Source: Gigantopelta aegis
Taxonomy: Eukaryota > Mollusca > Gastropoda > Neomphalida > Peltospiridae
Length of the DNA: 64,000 nt
NCBI RefSeq assembly: GCF_016097555.1
Contig: NC_054708.1
Span: 19,254,596 to 19,318,595, forward strand
Reading direction: 5' to 3'
Below are positions 1-12,262 of the stretch, one piece after another; the stretch's first letter is position 1; each line of letters opens with the position of its first letter. The notes under the pieces are model-generated. The model did not search any database. It saw only the letters and a list, made by a program, of their open reading frames with translations, and was not told the DNA's origin. The position numbers and the translations under genes were made by a program.

Positions 1-974
1 TTCAGTATATTTTATGCTATTTCAAGCAGTTTGTATTTCACAAAAGCCTCTTGCCTCGGACTCTGACACTCGACCCGACAGAGTTCCGTACACAGGCGTT
101 GACATGTGTTGATTGTGACCAGTTGCAAACTCTGGGTCCTTTGTTTTAATTGGAGTGTAATACCTTGGTAGCTTTCTCACCAAGAATGATGCTATTGTTA
201 ACGTCTGTTTTATCTCGTGACCAGCACAGCGGCTTTGACAAATGTCTAGCCTAGTGGCAGTAGATTGATTGTAGGTTCGACTTATGGCAGACTTTAAAAT
301 CGCAGACTTTAAAATCACAGACGTCAGAAACACCAGTCAGTTTGACCACTATTATATATTTATTATTATTTTAAATCATGCACAAGATGCCAATGTCTGG
401 GCAGGCCGATCCAGTTGGCAGATAGGAATTTGTTCCTATTATAGAAACGGACAGGTGCTTCGGACCGACAAGAATGACAAAAGTGGGACCGGCAAACGCA
501 CGTTTTTGAAAAATAATTTCGGTCTCAGAGATCGAGAATCGGTCCCAGACCGGGAAAAAAGGGCTTTTCCCCACCCCTGGTGTATAGCTGTTTTAAAAAT
601 AATTCTGTTTAACTAAATGTTATTTGAATCTGAATACATATTTTTCTGATCAAATTCGGCAAATTGCTATTAATTTTTGGCGTCCAGCTTAAACCCTATG
701 AATTATAATCGTACAGTTATCATGGCTTGTTGATAAATTGTATTGTGACATGTGTAATAACAGTTTTGTCCTATTACTTGATTCTGTTAACCTTGTACTG
801 TTAAAAAGTTATATCAAAATTGATGTTCAATAATTACACATTTACTTAAATCTAAAACCTTACTTGCTGAGGACAGTGTATTTTTGCAGGTGTTAATCTC
901 TCTTGCTTAAGTGACTGAATAGGAGCATGTAAGATCCATATAGTGGGGGTTTTAAAATATTGTTTAAATCTTAC
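1..974. other. ERGIC2 intron, no exon seen
   Basis: This follows the 5' splice site at 974/975 on the minus strand. I looked for the next ERGIC2 exon (expected to begin around MFQYF) and did not find it. The sequence is AT-rich and unassigned; 380-560 is somewhat less AT-rich and may be an old repeat. Confidence 0.5.
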
Positions 975-3900
975 GATCATTTGTTACGTGTTCTTCACCA
1001 TCTAGAGGATACACAGCTCCTGACACTGGAGTACCAAACGAGAAATGATCTATTCTGTGAGAAAAGTTGTAATCTGAAAAACAGTTGACACCAAATACAT
1101 CAAACACACATTTTATTAAAAATATATGTTTAGTGGGAATATAGGGATGTTTCACATTCCAAATCCATATAATTTCCCTTCATAATCCATTATCAGACAA
1201 ATATTAACCTTACAATCCATGGCACTGTGCCTTCAATGGAGTCAGTTTATGTGCAAAGTTCTGTATGAAAACGGTCAAATCCAAAGCTGTATCATAATTT
1301 ACAGAGGGTAACTAAAGTTAAAGTTTGTTTTTGTTTAATGACACCACTAGAGTACATTCATTTATTAATCATCATCGGCTATTGGATGTCAAACATTTGG
1401 TAATTCTGACAAAGTCTTAAGAGAGGAAACCTGCTCCATTTTTCCATTAGGTTGAACCGGTAGGTGACTAAAAATACTATTAATAGGAAATATTTACAAA
1501 GGGGATTTACCTCTTTCTGACATCATGATGGCAATGTGAGCATGACCTCTAGGAATCACAGGTATCGATCTGTTTTAAAAGGAAACAATAAAACTTGTTT
1601 ATTTAAAAGTTGTTAAAATGGAAATAATGACAAATATAATATACATGTTTAATAATAATAATATGAGATAATGACACAGCTAAAGGTTTTTAACAATGTT
1701 AAATGCTTGCCTGAAAAAAAAAAATTGCACTAGGGGGAGTTTTCCAGGCAACACAGGCATACATCCTGTAAGGAGCATATAACACTAAGAAAGTAAGAAC
1801 AACTGATAAATTGAAAAAAATGAGATAAAATAGAGCAATACATACTTCCCAGCAGTAACATGAAAATTTCCAGCAACCTTGCTGACCTCAAAAGAACCAT
1901 GAACTCTGCAAGCATCTGGGGGACCTACCCCTGGAATTTCTCTGTAATAAATAAAAAATATTTTTATAACAAAACACTGCACGAAAATCCCAAACAAGAA
2001 AAGTTTAAACATAAATCACTTTTGTTACAATTTTCGTCTTCATGATTTTAACTCTTTATCTATTTACCTTGTATCCATTTTTTCTAGTAGCTGTTTAATA
2101 TAATAAAATATTAGATGGCTGCTAGGATAAATGGATACAATCTAAATAGGTAGAGAATAACAATCCCCTGGTGAACACAGACGGATGCCGCCGAAACATA
2201 GGAAGAAAATTGTAACAAGTGATTTATGAATTTATAGTAACACTGAAAATAAACTAGAAGTAAGACACGAGGGTTGCAGGTTGAGCTTCACACAAAGATT
2301 GCTGTATAACATGAACTTGTAAACAAGTATACTGAGTGTGTCTACGGGATTAGTTTTCATTTCTGCTTTCCGAAAAAGAATTTGACATCTCTCCTTTTTT
2401 TGGTTTTGTATATCAATAATTCCATGATGCCTTAGTAACTCAGTTTATCCATTTACCATTTTTTTTAATCATTTGTTTCATGAAGCATTAGTGAAAGTAT
2501 TTAATGATCTGCTTTAACATTAATACTGTTCTGCATTTAACAAGTTTTCTAGCAAACTACCTATGAATCTCACCAGTTTACAGTACAAGGAAGAAAGGAA
2601 ACGTTTTATTTAACGACGCACTCAACACATTTTATTTACGGTCATATGGCAGATATTGAGGGAGGAAACCCACTGACGCTACTTCATGGGCTACTCTTTT
2701 TGATTAGCAGCAAGGGATCTTTTATATGCACCATCCATCCCAGACAGGATAGCACATACCATGGCCTTCGACTTACCAGTCGTGGTGCACTGGCTGGAGC
2801 GAGGAAATAGGTTTACAGTACAATGTTCTAGATACGACTTTCTCAATTTTTAATCTCACCTTTTAGGCATGCCTCCTCGAAAATTGGGATACTCAGATTT
2901 CCACATCATCTCCTGAAGGGCGTGGTATTCCTCCATCAAGAATCCATTGATCTGTCGTATAAACGCTTGGTATTCTTTTTGTTTTGGAGACAACTCAAAG
3001 TAAACTGGCTCCTCCTTCAGTTTGCTGTAACTCTGAACATCCTGGCCTGTCTGGTCAAGTACGTCGGCACCAATTGCTGAAATATACAATACTTACTGTC
3101 ATTTACCAATGTAAAATAAACAGAAGGAAAGGAAGGAAATGGTTTATTTAACTACGCACTCAACACATTTTATTTACCGTTATATGGCTTCTGACATTTG
3201 GTTAAGGACCACACAGATATTGAAGGAAGAAACCCGCTGTCTCCACTTCATGGGCTACTCTTTCCGATTAGCAGCAAGGGATCTTTTATATGCACTATCC
3301 CATAGACAGGATAGCACATACCACAGCCTTTGATGCATCAGTCGTGGTGCACTGGCTGGAGCGAGAAATAGCCCAATAGGCCCAATGATGGGGATCAATC
3401 CCAAACCAACCGCGCATCAAGTGAGTGCTTTACCACTGGGCTACGTCTCGCCCATAAACTAAATAGTGCATTTTAACATAACATTACTATTATAATTTAT
3501 ATACTAATAATTACACATAATAGTAAATAATAGTAGTTTATATCATATTTGTAACATATAAAAATAGTATTTTGCATTGGATTTGTAACATAAATATATA
3601 ATAATTACATAATATTTTATGAATGAACAAAATATGAACACAGTAATCAAGGCATTTTTATAGAATATTTACAAGTGACACATCTCACAGTCATGGTAAT
3701 ATTTTAATACAATGAACAGTAATTATGGTTTAGTTATTGAAACAAGTGAAAATTATATTAGAACAATATAAGCTGTTCATACAACTGAAAAAAAGACACC
3801 TAAATTTATTACTTTAGTCATCTCCTTAGTTATACTTTTCTATTACTATATAAGAAAACAAATTTCGTTGTCAAAAATACTTACACCCACATTGCATGGC

Positions 3901-4225
3901 TATAGTCATATCAATGTTGATTCTTACTTTCCTGAAAAAGCATACAAATTCTATGTATTTGTTTTATTTTTAAAAAATAAACAGATTTAAAACCAACAAA
4001 CAACACGTTTACTTAGATTCCATTTACATGAAAATAATAGCTCATCATATTATTGAATTACAATGTAAATATGAAATACATTTTTAAAAATAAAATCATG
4101 CTATGTACATGTAACTTCTCTTGACAGCTCTACTTTATCCCACATCTTAATTCAAAAGTTTACCTCTAAAACTTCCTAAATGTTTCTAGCCATTCTATGT
4201 ATGTATGTATGTATGTATGTGTGTG

Positions 4226-4323
<98 letters not shown>

Positions 4324-6095
4324 CATACATACATGTATATATATATATGTTTGGGGTTTTTTAAATTTATTATTATTTTGTTAATATTTTGGGGTTTTTT
4401 TTATTATCCTGAAACCAGTTTCTATTGGTCAATTATGATGACCGATTAAAGCAAAGTCATAAACATATACTAGCAGATTATGACTTTTGACATCACACAA
4501 GTCTTGCGGAATGTCCCATTCTTACCTTCACAGGATAAAGGTGATATCCAATGTCATTAACTAGTTATTATCTATTTATTGTTTCCGTCTTCTCTTTTAT
4601 TCAAAATAACTTATAAACAAACCAATAAGAAAAATGGGCCAATTAACCTGAACCGTTTTAGATACAAAATATCCAACATACCCGGTGAAATTTGTGTCAA
4701 CTTGGTAATCAAACTGCAGTTCAGTGTTTGTGTAGTATTCAAATTCAGAAATAATAAGGATGAATATCAAAATAAAAGTGAGGATGGATACTGAAAAGAA
4801 AAAGTAATTACAAATAAACACATAAAATAACAGACAAGTCAACATTATGTTAAAATATGCTAGATATCATCTTTCACTCATTACCAAAAATGCAAATGGT
4901 AGTTTTTAAATTTAACCTATAACTTGTTACTATAATGCATGTGTATAAATGAATTCATTTCAAAGGAGTCGATCATGGATGTATATTATTTGTAAAATCT
5001 TTGAAAAAAAATGGAAATGACTTGGGAACTGGTAATTAACCAAATATCTTTTTGTAAATTACCTGTATCATTATAGTGAAAGCATAAGAATTGTCTGGAA
5101 TCATTAGCTGCATTTGGTTACATTTGTGAGCACAAGTTAGTCACAGCTGATATGTATATCTATGTACTATCCTAAACTATAGAAAATCATCTCATTTAAT
5201 TTCTGATTGATAAAAACTGCATGAGCTTGACCTTTGATTGTCATCTTTTGTTCACAAAAGAAGCCTTGATCTGCCAGTTACCAAAAACACAACAATAAAA
5301 AAACAGGTGGTAAAATGCAGAAATTAATTTTCAATTATTTAGGTGTTTTTGCAGTATAACACTATGTTAAACAGCCCTCTACAGTCATTGTGACCAATTT
5401 GGTCACATATGCGATCATTTTTTCATTTGACAACTAAAACAGAAGCAGCTATTTGGCTCCTACGTGGAAAAGTTAACATAGTGGTCTGTTGAACGATATT
5501 GAAAACAGACACCTTCTAGTTCTAAAAGAAGTAACCAGACCAGTGAATTTACATGGTATCAGTATGGTAATATCTTAAATGGCTCCCCATAATCTAAGGG
5601 CAGCAATTAATCACTCCTCAGAATTTTTTTCAAGTGAGGTCTGAGAAACTGTCATATGACCGTGTTAACATTCAACTGTATGACATGCATGTACATTGTA
5701 TATTATTAGTTTGCGATCATCAAACAAGCAATTTCTTGACATATACATGTATAAAAAAATTGAGACAGCTATGTACCCTTCTCTACTGCATGTAATATAC
5801 ATTCTGACATCATAAACAAGGCAAGCAAGATGGTAACATTTTGTTGTTAGTTGACACTACATTGGATAAAGTAAATAATATTGTTGTTAAATGGGTCTGA
5901 CTGCAATTAGCTTTTTCTTGATAATGAGATGGTTTCTGATAGGTCGAGGATATTAAATAAACTTGTAAAAAATTACTTACTGCCACCACCAGAAACTGTT
6001 GTTTCTTTGTAACTTTCTGGTACCTTTGGAAAAGCATCCAGTTCTTTCACGACCTTCAAGGCCTGTTTTCTGTTTGCAGCATTTAACCTTCTCAT
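975..6095 (-). CDS. ERGIC2: ERGIC2, endoplasmic reticulum-Golgi intermediate compartment protein 2 (5' part, seven exons)
   Basis: Coding exons in transcript order: 6095-5981, 4790-4682, 3931-3885, 3076-2860, 1941-1846, 1569-1511, 1073-975. All have AG/GT boundaries and phases that join without a break (742 nt, about 247 residues). The start is the ATG at 6095-6093, giving MRRLN...[13 protein letters not shown], which matches the ERGIC2 N-terminus from memory. The second exon encodes the first membrane segment ([12 protein letters not shown]) and the start of the luminal domain. Later exons carry [42 protein letters not shown] and [13 protein letters not shown], all family signatures. The family consists of two-membrane-span proteins that cycle between ER and Golgi in COPII/COPI vesicles and act with ERGIC3 as cargo receptors. 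The remaining luminal part and second membrane span must lie left of base 1. ERGIC3 is the main alternative, but the N-terminus fits ERGIC2 better. Confidence 0.93.
1314..1452 (-). repeat. SINE-B fragment (tail half)
   Basis: Reverse complement of the SINE-B 3' part: GTTTTTGTTTAATGACACCA, then ATCGGCTATTGGATGTCAAA and GTCTTAAGAGAGGAAACC. It lies in an ERGIC2 intron. The tRNA-like head is missing. Confidence 0.7.
2588..2812 (-). repeat. SINE-A copy, head truncated
   Basis: It begins at the tail (AAACGTTTTATTTAACGACG) and runs through the conserved centre (GCAAGGGATCTTTTATATGC; CAGTCGTGGTGCACTGGCTG), stopping before the tRNA-like head. It lies in the ERGIC2 intron, about 50 bp from the exon at 2860. 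Confidence 0.85.
3122..3453 (-). repeat. SINE-A, full-length tRNA-derived copy
   Basis: Read on the minus strand it starts with a tRNA-like head: A-box-like TAGCCCAGTGGTAAAGCACT and a B-box-like GGGATTGATCCCC. The conserved centre follows, then the tail ending TAAATAAACCATTTCC. It lies in an ERGIC2 intron. Confidence 0.9.
4193..4350. repeat. Compound microsatellite (ATGT)n-(TA)n
   Basis: ATGT repeats followed by about 110 bp of near-pure TA repeat and then (CATA)n, inside the ERGIC2 intron between the exons at 4682 and 3931. The apparent IYIYIY reading frame is only the dinucleotide. Confidence 0.97.
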
Positions 6096-7260
6096 CTTTG
6101 TTACCGAGTTTTTAATGAACTACAGTTCCAGTTTTAGAACACATTTCTTTCAACAGTCACAGTGAAATCAAATGGAACACATAAAATCCTATAATCTAAC
6201 AACAAAGGCATATGCCAGGCCTGACAATGAATTGGATATTAATTAAAAAATTAATCTAAACTTTTATTTACTCAGTTTATTTACTGTCACAGTGTCATGA
6301 GTTTATGTCACTATCAATATGATGAATATCATTATAATATCAGCGACTCACGGTGCCGTCGATGGCCTAACAAATAAGGGTTAGCGCACGTTGTAGGTGG
6401 GTTATTTCGGTTATGTAATCATGCAAAATACAGTTATGGCTATTTCGTAAAAAGTGCATGTCGATACTTTGTGATTGCCATTATGACACAAGAGAAATGT
6501 ATAAATTGAATATGTTGACAGCTTAAACGTGGAATTGTCTGTTACCGGAAACACATAACAGGAAGTGATTTGTCACAGTTGGTATTTCTCCTCCATTAAT
6601 ATTTGATATCCACACTACCGTACAACTTACTTCAAACAAACAACCAAAAAACCTCACAAACAAACATTAATTTTAAAATGACAAATAAACAAACAACGAT
6701 ATTTTTGTTCACAATATAGTTTGGTAGACAGATTGGGTCCACATATACTTTATTGTAATCCTTTAAATGTCAAGTAAACGAATTTTCATGTTCCCATCAC
6801 AAAATGTTCCATGGGGCCCATTTGACGGCCATCTTGGAGGCCATGTTGGATTTCCTACGAAAATCGATAATCCGCATAACGTTTGAACAGTTTTGTTTTG
6901 TTTAACAACACCACTAGAGCACATTGGTTAATTAATTATCGGCTATTGGATGTCAAACATTAGGGAATTCTGGCACGTACTGTATATAAAAAGACATTTA
7001 AATGACACCATTTTCTGGGTAATTTTGGCATAGTATCTAATATAATTACATATATCATATTAAAAGATTTGTTCCAAAGTTCATATAATGTTTCACATAA
7101 CACAGGAAAGTATTTTTGTACTGCATCCAACCATTATTTTGTTTTCTATGTAAAGGCCTAACTGGAATTAGCCAGAATTGGTGATCATAACGAACTAACA
7201 ATCCTGGCACAGTGATCATGCCAACGTTAAAAAAAAGAAGAAGGAAAAACTCCAGCAACA
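6096..7260. other. ERGIC2 5' flank and upstream intergenic DNA
   Basis: The ERGIC2 5' UTR and promoter should lie just above 6095 on the minus strand, but I see no clear TATA or initiator. A SINE-B fragment (6890-6990: TTTTGTTTTGTTTAACAACA, CGGCTATTGGATGTCAAACA) is present. No further gene is visible. Confidence 0.4.
6890..6990 (-). repeat. SINE-B tail fragment
   Basis: Reverse-complement SINE-B tail: GTTTAACAACACCACTAGAG and ATCGGCTATTGGATGTCAAA. About 100 bp remain. Confidence 0.75.
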
Positions 7261-7449
7261 GTGATAATGGTAGTGAGTCGACCGAACTATGGCGGTGTCC
7301 TCCTGTAAACTGTATTTAACGTGTGGCATCCAGCATATAAATTTCACATTGCCAAGGGGTCTTATACCGACAAGCTGGCTCAGCTAACACACAATTCGCT
7401 GAACCCCATGCATGATTCACCCTAGTAGGTCAGGTCAGAGAGTTTAACG

Positions 7450-7660
7450 TGCATATTCAGAGCAAGCTGTTGTAGCGCACGCCTGTCCTGGACGCATGTG
7501 TCGGCCTCAGCCGGTTCCTCCGTTCGGGACAGTACCCTAGTAGCAGCAGAGATGGTTTATATATGTATCTATGTATGTATGGGGTGGGGGCGGCACACAT
7601 TCACACACACACACACTTTTTGGCACCTTCCTACGCCACTGCACCCTATTGCTTGGATGA
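7450..7660. repeat. Dispersed repeat with internal CA/TATG microsatellite
   Basis: The first part (GCATATTCAGAGCAAGCTGT, TAGCGCACGCCTGTC, CGGCCTCAGCCGGTTCCTCC) recurs at 28766-28850. The second part (GATGGTTTATATATG ... CACTTTTTGGCACCTTCCTACGCC) recurs at about 31620-31715 and 33865-33930 in the opposite orientation and at 33270-33400. Simple repeats sit between the conserved ends. Confidence 0.65.
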
Positions 7661-7879
7661 TGTCTTTAATCGCATTTTGAAGTCTTGCTGTTGCAGATTT
7701 AAAAGCAATCGACTATTATTAAGGCTGCTACCAAACGCATGCAAAACACGAGGATCGCTTGAAATGTAGTGTAATATCTAATGAAGCTTGAAGATCATAG
7801 TAAACCACCATCATCCTCTGCCATGTAGGTTAGAATAGATCTTCCGTGGAAGGCTTGAACTGAAGGTTTCTGTAAAGAC

Positions 7880-8215
7880 AGTGGTGTGTTAAGTTCCCAA
7901 GGACAAGAACAAAGCCTTGAAGGAGCATGCTTGAAAAACGACTGGAGTCTTGATCCCTAGAACAAGGGCGACACTATCTATATCGCATGGGCCGGTTTGT
8001 GAGAGACCAATTTTCACCAGTCCTGTTACAAGTATGTTAATCACCTGCGGAATACAAAGTGTGGCCTGTGGGCACCTCGTCTTCATAGGCCACGTGCTTC
8101 TCGAGGATAGTAAATGTGGGAGGGTCCTGCAACGCGAGATGAACAGTCTGGACAACACAGAGCAGGGCCTTGCAGTTCGATTTGGCGACCAACTTTTTTC
8201 TTTTTCCTCCTTAAT
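7880..8215. other. Unassigned higher-GC block, possible old gene or transposon fragment
   Basis: This block is clearly more GC-rich than its surroundings. On the minus strand it has an open stretch reading ...CKALLCVVQTVHLALQDPP... followed in frame by a stop. I do not recognise a family, and no splice sites are convincing. It could be a degraded retrogene, a host exon or part of a transposon. Confidence 0.3.
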
Positions 8216-8982
8216 GAATTTCTCTATTAACTATTCGATGACTCCAATGATTGATTTGCGACAGAACACTTTTTGACTGAGGTGCCACCTTAATGGTAGA
8301 CATTTTGTCTGTTGACATTATATGACCATTGTCATTTCGTCCACTGACAATTCGTCTGCACCCCTTATTCAGCAATACTCTCTACATGACTATGTGAGTA
8401 AAAGCTGAAACCCAATACTCATACAAATTAACAGCAAGGGATTAACAGAAAAAACAAGTGTGAAACAACAAAACAATATTGAAAACAAACAAATTATTTC
8501 AAAAGAACAAACTGAATATTTATTTTAAAATCTTGTATATCATTTTGATTACAAAGCGATCTGAAAGACAAGCAAGAATTATGCTTAAAAAATCATTCTC
8601 CAATACTTTTACATAAACAAGTTTATACATTTGGGTATATAAAATCATACATCATCCATATGGCTTAAAATAACCGGGTAAAAAAATACATGTATCCAAT
8701 TAACCACAGGGGTCATGGCAAGGTTTTATGGTTTGTTAAAATTGGATTTGTCTTCCAAGGCTTTTTTCATACCCATTGGTGATGGGAGTTGAGAAAGTAT
8801 ATAATTTTTACTCACCATACTTAAAAATATCCCATAATATACCTTTAAAGACAATCCATGATAAATTAAAAAAAGCTGCGTTTTTAAGTTTCTGCCGTCC
8901 ATTGTCAATTATTATATGGCAAAACCACTCGCATATTTCTCTTCATTATTATGTTCAGTTCGTATTATTTTCATCATTCTCA

Positions 8983-9068
8983 AGTTGAATTTATGTATGA
9001 CATTGTATTTTTGAGATCTGCATGTTGAATTTATGTATGACATTGTATTTTTGAGATCTGCATGTTGC
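8983..9068. repeat. 40-bp tandem duplication
   Basis: Two perfect copies of a 40-bp unit beginning TTGAATTTATGTATGACATT and ending GAGATCTGCATG, with no divergence seen between them. This suggests a recent slippage event. Confidence 0.9.
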
Positions 9069-9309
9069 AAATGAAATATACCTCGAATGGAAGGCACTTT
9101 TAGGGGTATGCATGCTTCTCTGGGACATATATACAATGTAGTTTAATACTTGCAGACTTCAAATTACATACAACTTGAGGTTTGTTAGGAAGGCAGTAGT
9201 TGAGGAAGTTTTATTCAATTTATTTTAGCATATCATCAGAACCAAAATAATATTACGAACAAATCATAACAGCCTCAATGAAATCCTTCTTTCACTGTCT
9301 GATCACAAT

Positions 9310-9365
9310 AATAATAATAATAACAGTAGTAATAATAATAATAATAACATCATCATCATCATTAA
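9310..9365. repeat. (AAT)n / (CAT)n microsatellite
   Basis: Imperfect AAT repeats merging into CAT repeats. A short ATTA repeat lies further on at 9530-9560. Confidence 0.9.
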
Positions 9366-9737
9366 TGAATGCATGTAAATTAGTCCATTCAACTAAATTA
9401 ATTTTCATGAATGTGATAAACATGTGCAACTCAACTTAATGCCAACCATGTGAGGGTTGAAAACTTTCAGTATTAATGTAATTCAAGTCCATAAATTTTA
9501 ACTGTTTACACTGTTGTTTAACTCTTAACAATTAATTAATTAATTAATTAATTATTATTACAGACCTCACCATTTAAGAGGAGCTATACGGACTCACCAT
9601 CACTCCCCTGAGAGTAGGTTTAGCTCCTCTTAACATTAAAACAATGTAAAGATAAAATATAAAAACTCAGTAGCAGTAGTAGTACCGTAATTTAAGCGAC
9701 AAGTCACTGAACACAAAAGTAGGATATCTAGTCAAAA

Positions 9738-9935
9738 GCACTGGCGTAGACAGATGATAAGGATGGGGGGGGGGGGGGGGGTGGGGTGGGGAGCTTCAGC
9801 CACCTAAATAATACATCAATTATTTTCAGACCACTTTTCCTATTACTCCATAACACAACTCATAGACCATTTGGTTGCCCCTCCCAATGTGAGTGCCCCC
9901 CCTGCTCTACCCCGCCCCCATGAACTCCTGGCTAT
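9738..9935. repeat. G-tract fold-back element
   Basis: It begins GCACTGGCGTAGACAGAT with a run of about 20 G, and ends with a C-rich stretch and GGCTATACCAACGCC, so the ends are roughly complementary. Related elements with a G run on one side and a C run on the other occur near 28320 and 51180. Confidence 0.5.
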
Positions 9936-11347
9936 ACCAACGCCAAAAAGTTTTTAAAACAAAATATTCAAATGTTAAACATTGCAAAATTAACACGGTA
10001 AGCATTAACATATTCAAAGTGCACAGCCTCCAGGATATTTTCACATGGTTGTATTCTACTTGTAATGAATCACTGTCAGATGTGCCATCTATAGGAAGAC
10101 AGCTACTTCCAGGATAATACACATTTTGTGGGAGGACTGCCATTCCCATGCCTGGTTTAACAAATCTACTCCTGCACAAGACAGCTCAGTAATTTGTAAA
10201 TGTAACAGCACAATATGTATATATACAGTCATACAATATTACAACGGTATCAATATGTATGCGGAACCAGTGTTACAATTAAATCAATATGTATAATGAA
10301 TCAGTGTATAATTATTTACATGCATGTGAGACAATGTACCATAATAATGGTTAGCAGAAGATGCTCCATATTTTTAGCACCTGGCTGTTAACTGCCACAT
10401 ATGGATAAAGTCATAAATATTCATGTAAAGCATTCTTTGTTTGTAAAAGTTTTCAGTGGATGAAACAGACTGAACTGAAATGCTTCCAATGTAGGATCAA
10501 ATATATTAAACATTTGTGAATTCTTCAGAAGCCATTTTGTACATCTTGAAATAAAGATTTTAATTTATCTAAAAAAAGAACACACAATAATCACAAAAAG
10601 GATTGGCCAATGGGTTCATCAAAATACATAGAATATCATGTATATTTGATTATACCCATAGACAACAAACCTCAAGGCATATCACTAGCCAATGTATCTA
10701 GTGAGACCAAAACATTTGGATATTAACAAATAAAAATATGGTAGACATATACAAAATAGAATGCAAAACTGTCCCCCTAAAATAATAATGTGTAAGTAGC
10801 ACTAAGACAAAATGTCACAAAGACAATACATATAATAAGTACAGTAAAAAAAACTTTGTTTAATGAAGTTATGTATTTCAATATTACTTTGTTAATTAAC
10901 TGTAATTTACAGTTAGCTTATAGTGACCAATTAATTAATTAATTAATTAATATTAGGAAAGAAATTACATTAATGAAACAAGTTATACACAGAATAAATA
11001 TATTATCAAATAAATTCTTACATAATTACTAACCTGCACTAAATCTGACATCTGACAGTAATTATGTATTTATGAAACCTCTTCATGGGGTTAAAATAAT
11101 ATGTTGAGGTTAAGGGGCCAAATGGCCTTTAGGATGAGTCGAAACAAAGGCAAGTTTGGAGTTGTATGTGATTAACACTATTTTTTCAAGGTGCCTACTC
11201 AAAAATGTGGTCACCATTGGCAACCAGGTAACCTATTACTTCAATCCATCATCTTCATGGTAAACACATCAAAATAAGGATGTGTATTTTATAGCTCATA
11301 ATGCAATTTTAGCTTGGACAATTCCCCGCAAACAAATGAGTCATATA

Positions 11348-11525
11348 CAGTGAAATTCCTCTAAACCGGACACCCTTTGGACCAAGTAAAAAGTCCAGTT
11401 TTAAGAGGTATCCGGTTTAGAGAGGTTCTCTTCTGCATAGATATTCAAAAAGGGACCATGAAAAATGTCCCGTTTTGAAGGTATTCGGGTTTGCAGAGGG
11501 GGTCCGGTTTTGAGAGGTATCACTG
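11348..11525. mobile_element. pogo-like MITE (CAGT ends, TA target)
   Basis: Starts CAGTGAAATTCCTCTAAACC and ends GAGGTATCACTG, with TA on each side (11346-11347 and 11526-11527). The interior is partly palindromic, with CCGGTTTAGAGAGG and GGTCCGGTTTTGAGAGG. CAGT ends plus a TA duplication fit the pogo/Tigger branch of Tc1/mariner, but there is no coding capacity. It is the inverted relative of the array at 12.26-13.17 kb. Confidence 0.75.
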
Positions 11526-11537
11526 TAGTTTCAAATA

Positions 11538-11707
11538 CACAGTGCAATCCCACAAACCTGGACCCTCTGTAAACCAGAATTCCCACAAAAACGGATGTTT
11601 TCCACAGTTTCTTTTTAAATATCAGAAGATAACCTCGAAACCAGATACTACATAATCAGATTTGTCACCTGGTCCTGTGAGTGTCCAGTTTAAAGTGTTT
11701 TTTACTG
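11538..11707. mobile_element. Second, diverged pogo-like MITE
   Basis: Starts CAGTGCAATCCCACAAACC and ends GTTTTTTACTG followed by TA. The order of internal motifs (TAAACCAGAATTCCCAC, TTTTTAAATATCAGAAGA, TGAGTGTCCAGTTTAAAG) matches the 12.3-13.2 kb units, so it is an older copy in that orientation. Confidence 0.65.
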
Positions 11708-12262
11708 TATATTATTTTATACCAGATAAATTAAAAATAAAATACTCAAGTGTTGTTAGTGCTATTTTAAAGTTATAATTACTTTACATACAGAAACATT
11801 TGTGTTAACAACAAAGAAGATGGAAATAAGGTACATTTTGGCCAGATGGCATCTACCATTTCCAAGAAATGTAACATATATTTTGTCTTACTTGTATAAA
11901 TTAAAAATGACTCAAATGTCAAACCAGATGCCAGTTTTGGAACACAGTTATTTTATAACAAATACCCTGTTGCATCATTATTATAACAGAAACAATCAAA
12001 TTTCAACACAACACAACAATAAAAACAAACTGCAACAGTATATAACAAAAAGTACCCCTATGTGTGCTGTTCTTTAGTGAGGTGCAGGGGTGGCAACATT
12101 CTCATGGGTTTCTTTGAGAGTGGCAAATACAGCACATATTCAGCATCTCATAGAAATGTTTAAAACATTTTCTGTCTATAAGCATTTATGACAATATTTT
12201 AAAATATGTTTGTAATTTTCTGCAATATTAGTTTGTTTAACACAGTTTTCATGATCCAGCCA

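Larger units (their letters stand above)
8216..11345. other. Gene-free AT-rich intergenic stretch
   Basis: Apart from the duplication, microsatellites and G-tract element listed separately, I see nothing gene-like. A small inverted repeat (TTTAAGAGGAGCTA / TAGCTCCTCTTAA) lies at about 9570-9632. Part could be 3' UTR of the DRAM2-like gene, whose stop codon lies at 15.7 kb, but nothing shows this. Confidence 0.4.

Noticed and set aside
1-974. Search for the next ERGIC2 exon
   Set aside because: No sequence resembling MFQYF...VVPT with splice sites was found on the minus strand.
3412-3453. tRNA-gene-like sequences at the ends of many repeats
   Set aside because: They have A- and B-box-like words but lack a complete cloverleaf and are always joined to the SINE centre; they are SINE heads, not tRNA genes.
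4180-4449. Open frame translating to a long IYIYIY stretch
   Set aside because: It is the TA microsatellite read in frame; the same occurs at 14.3 kb.
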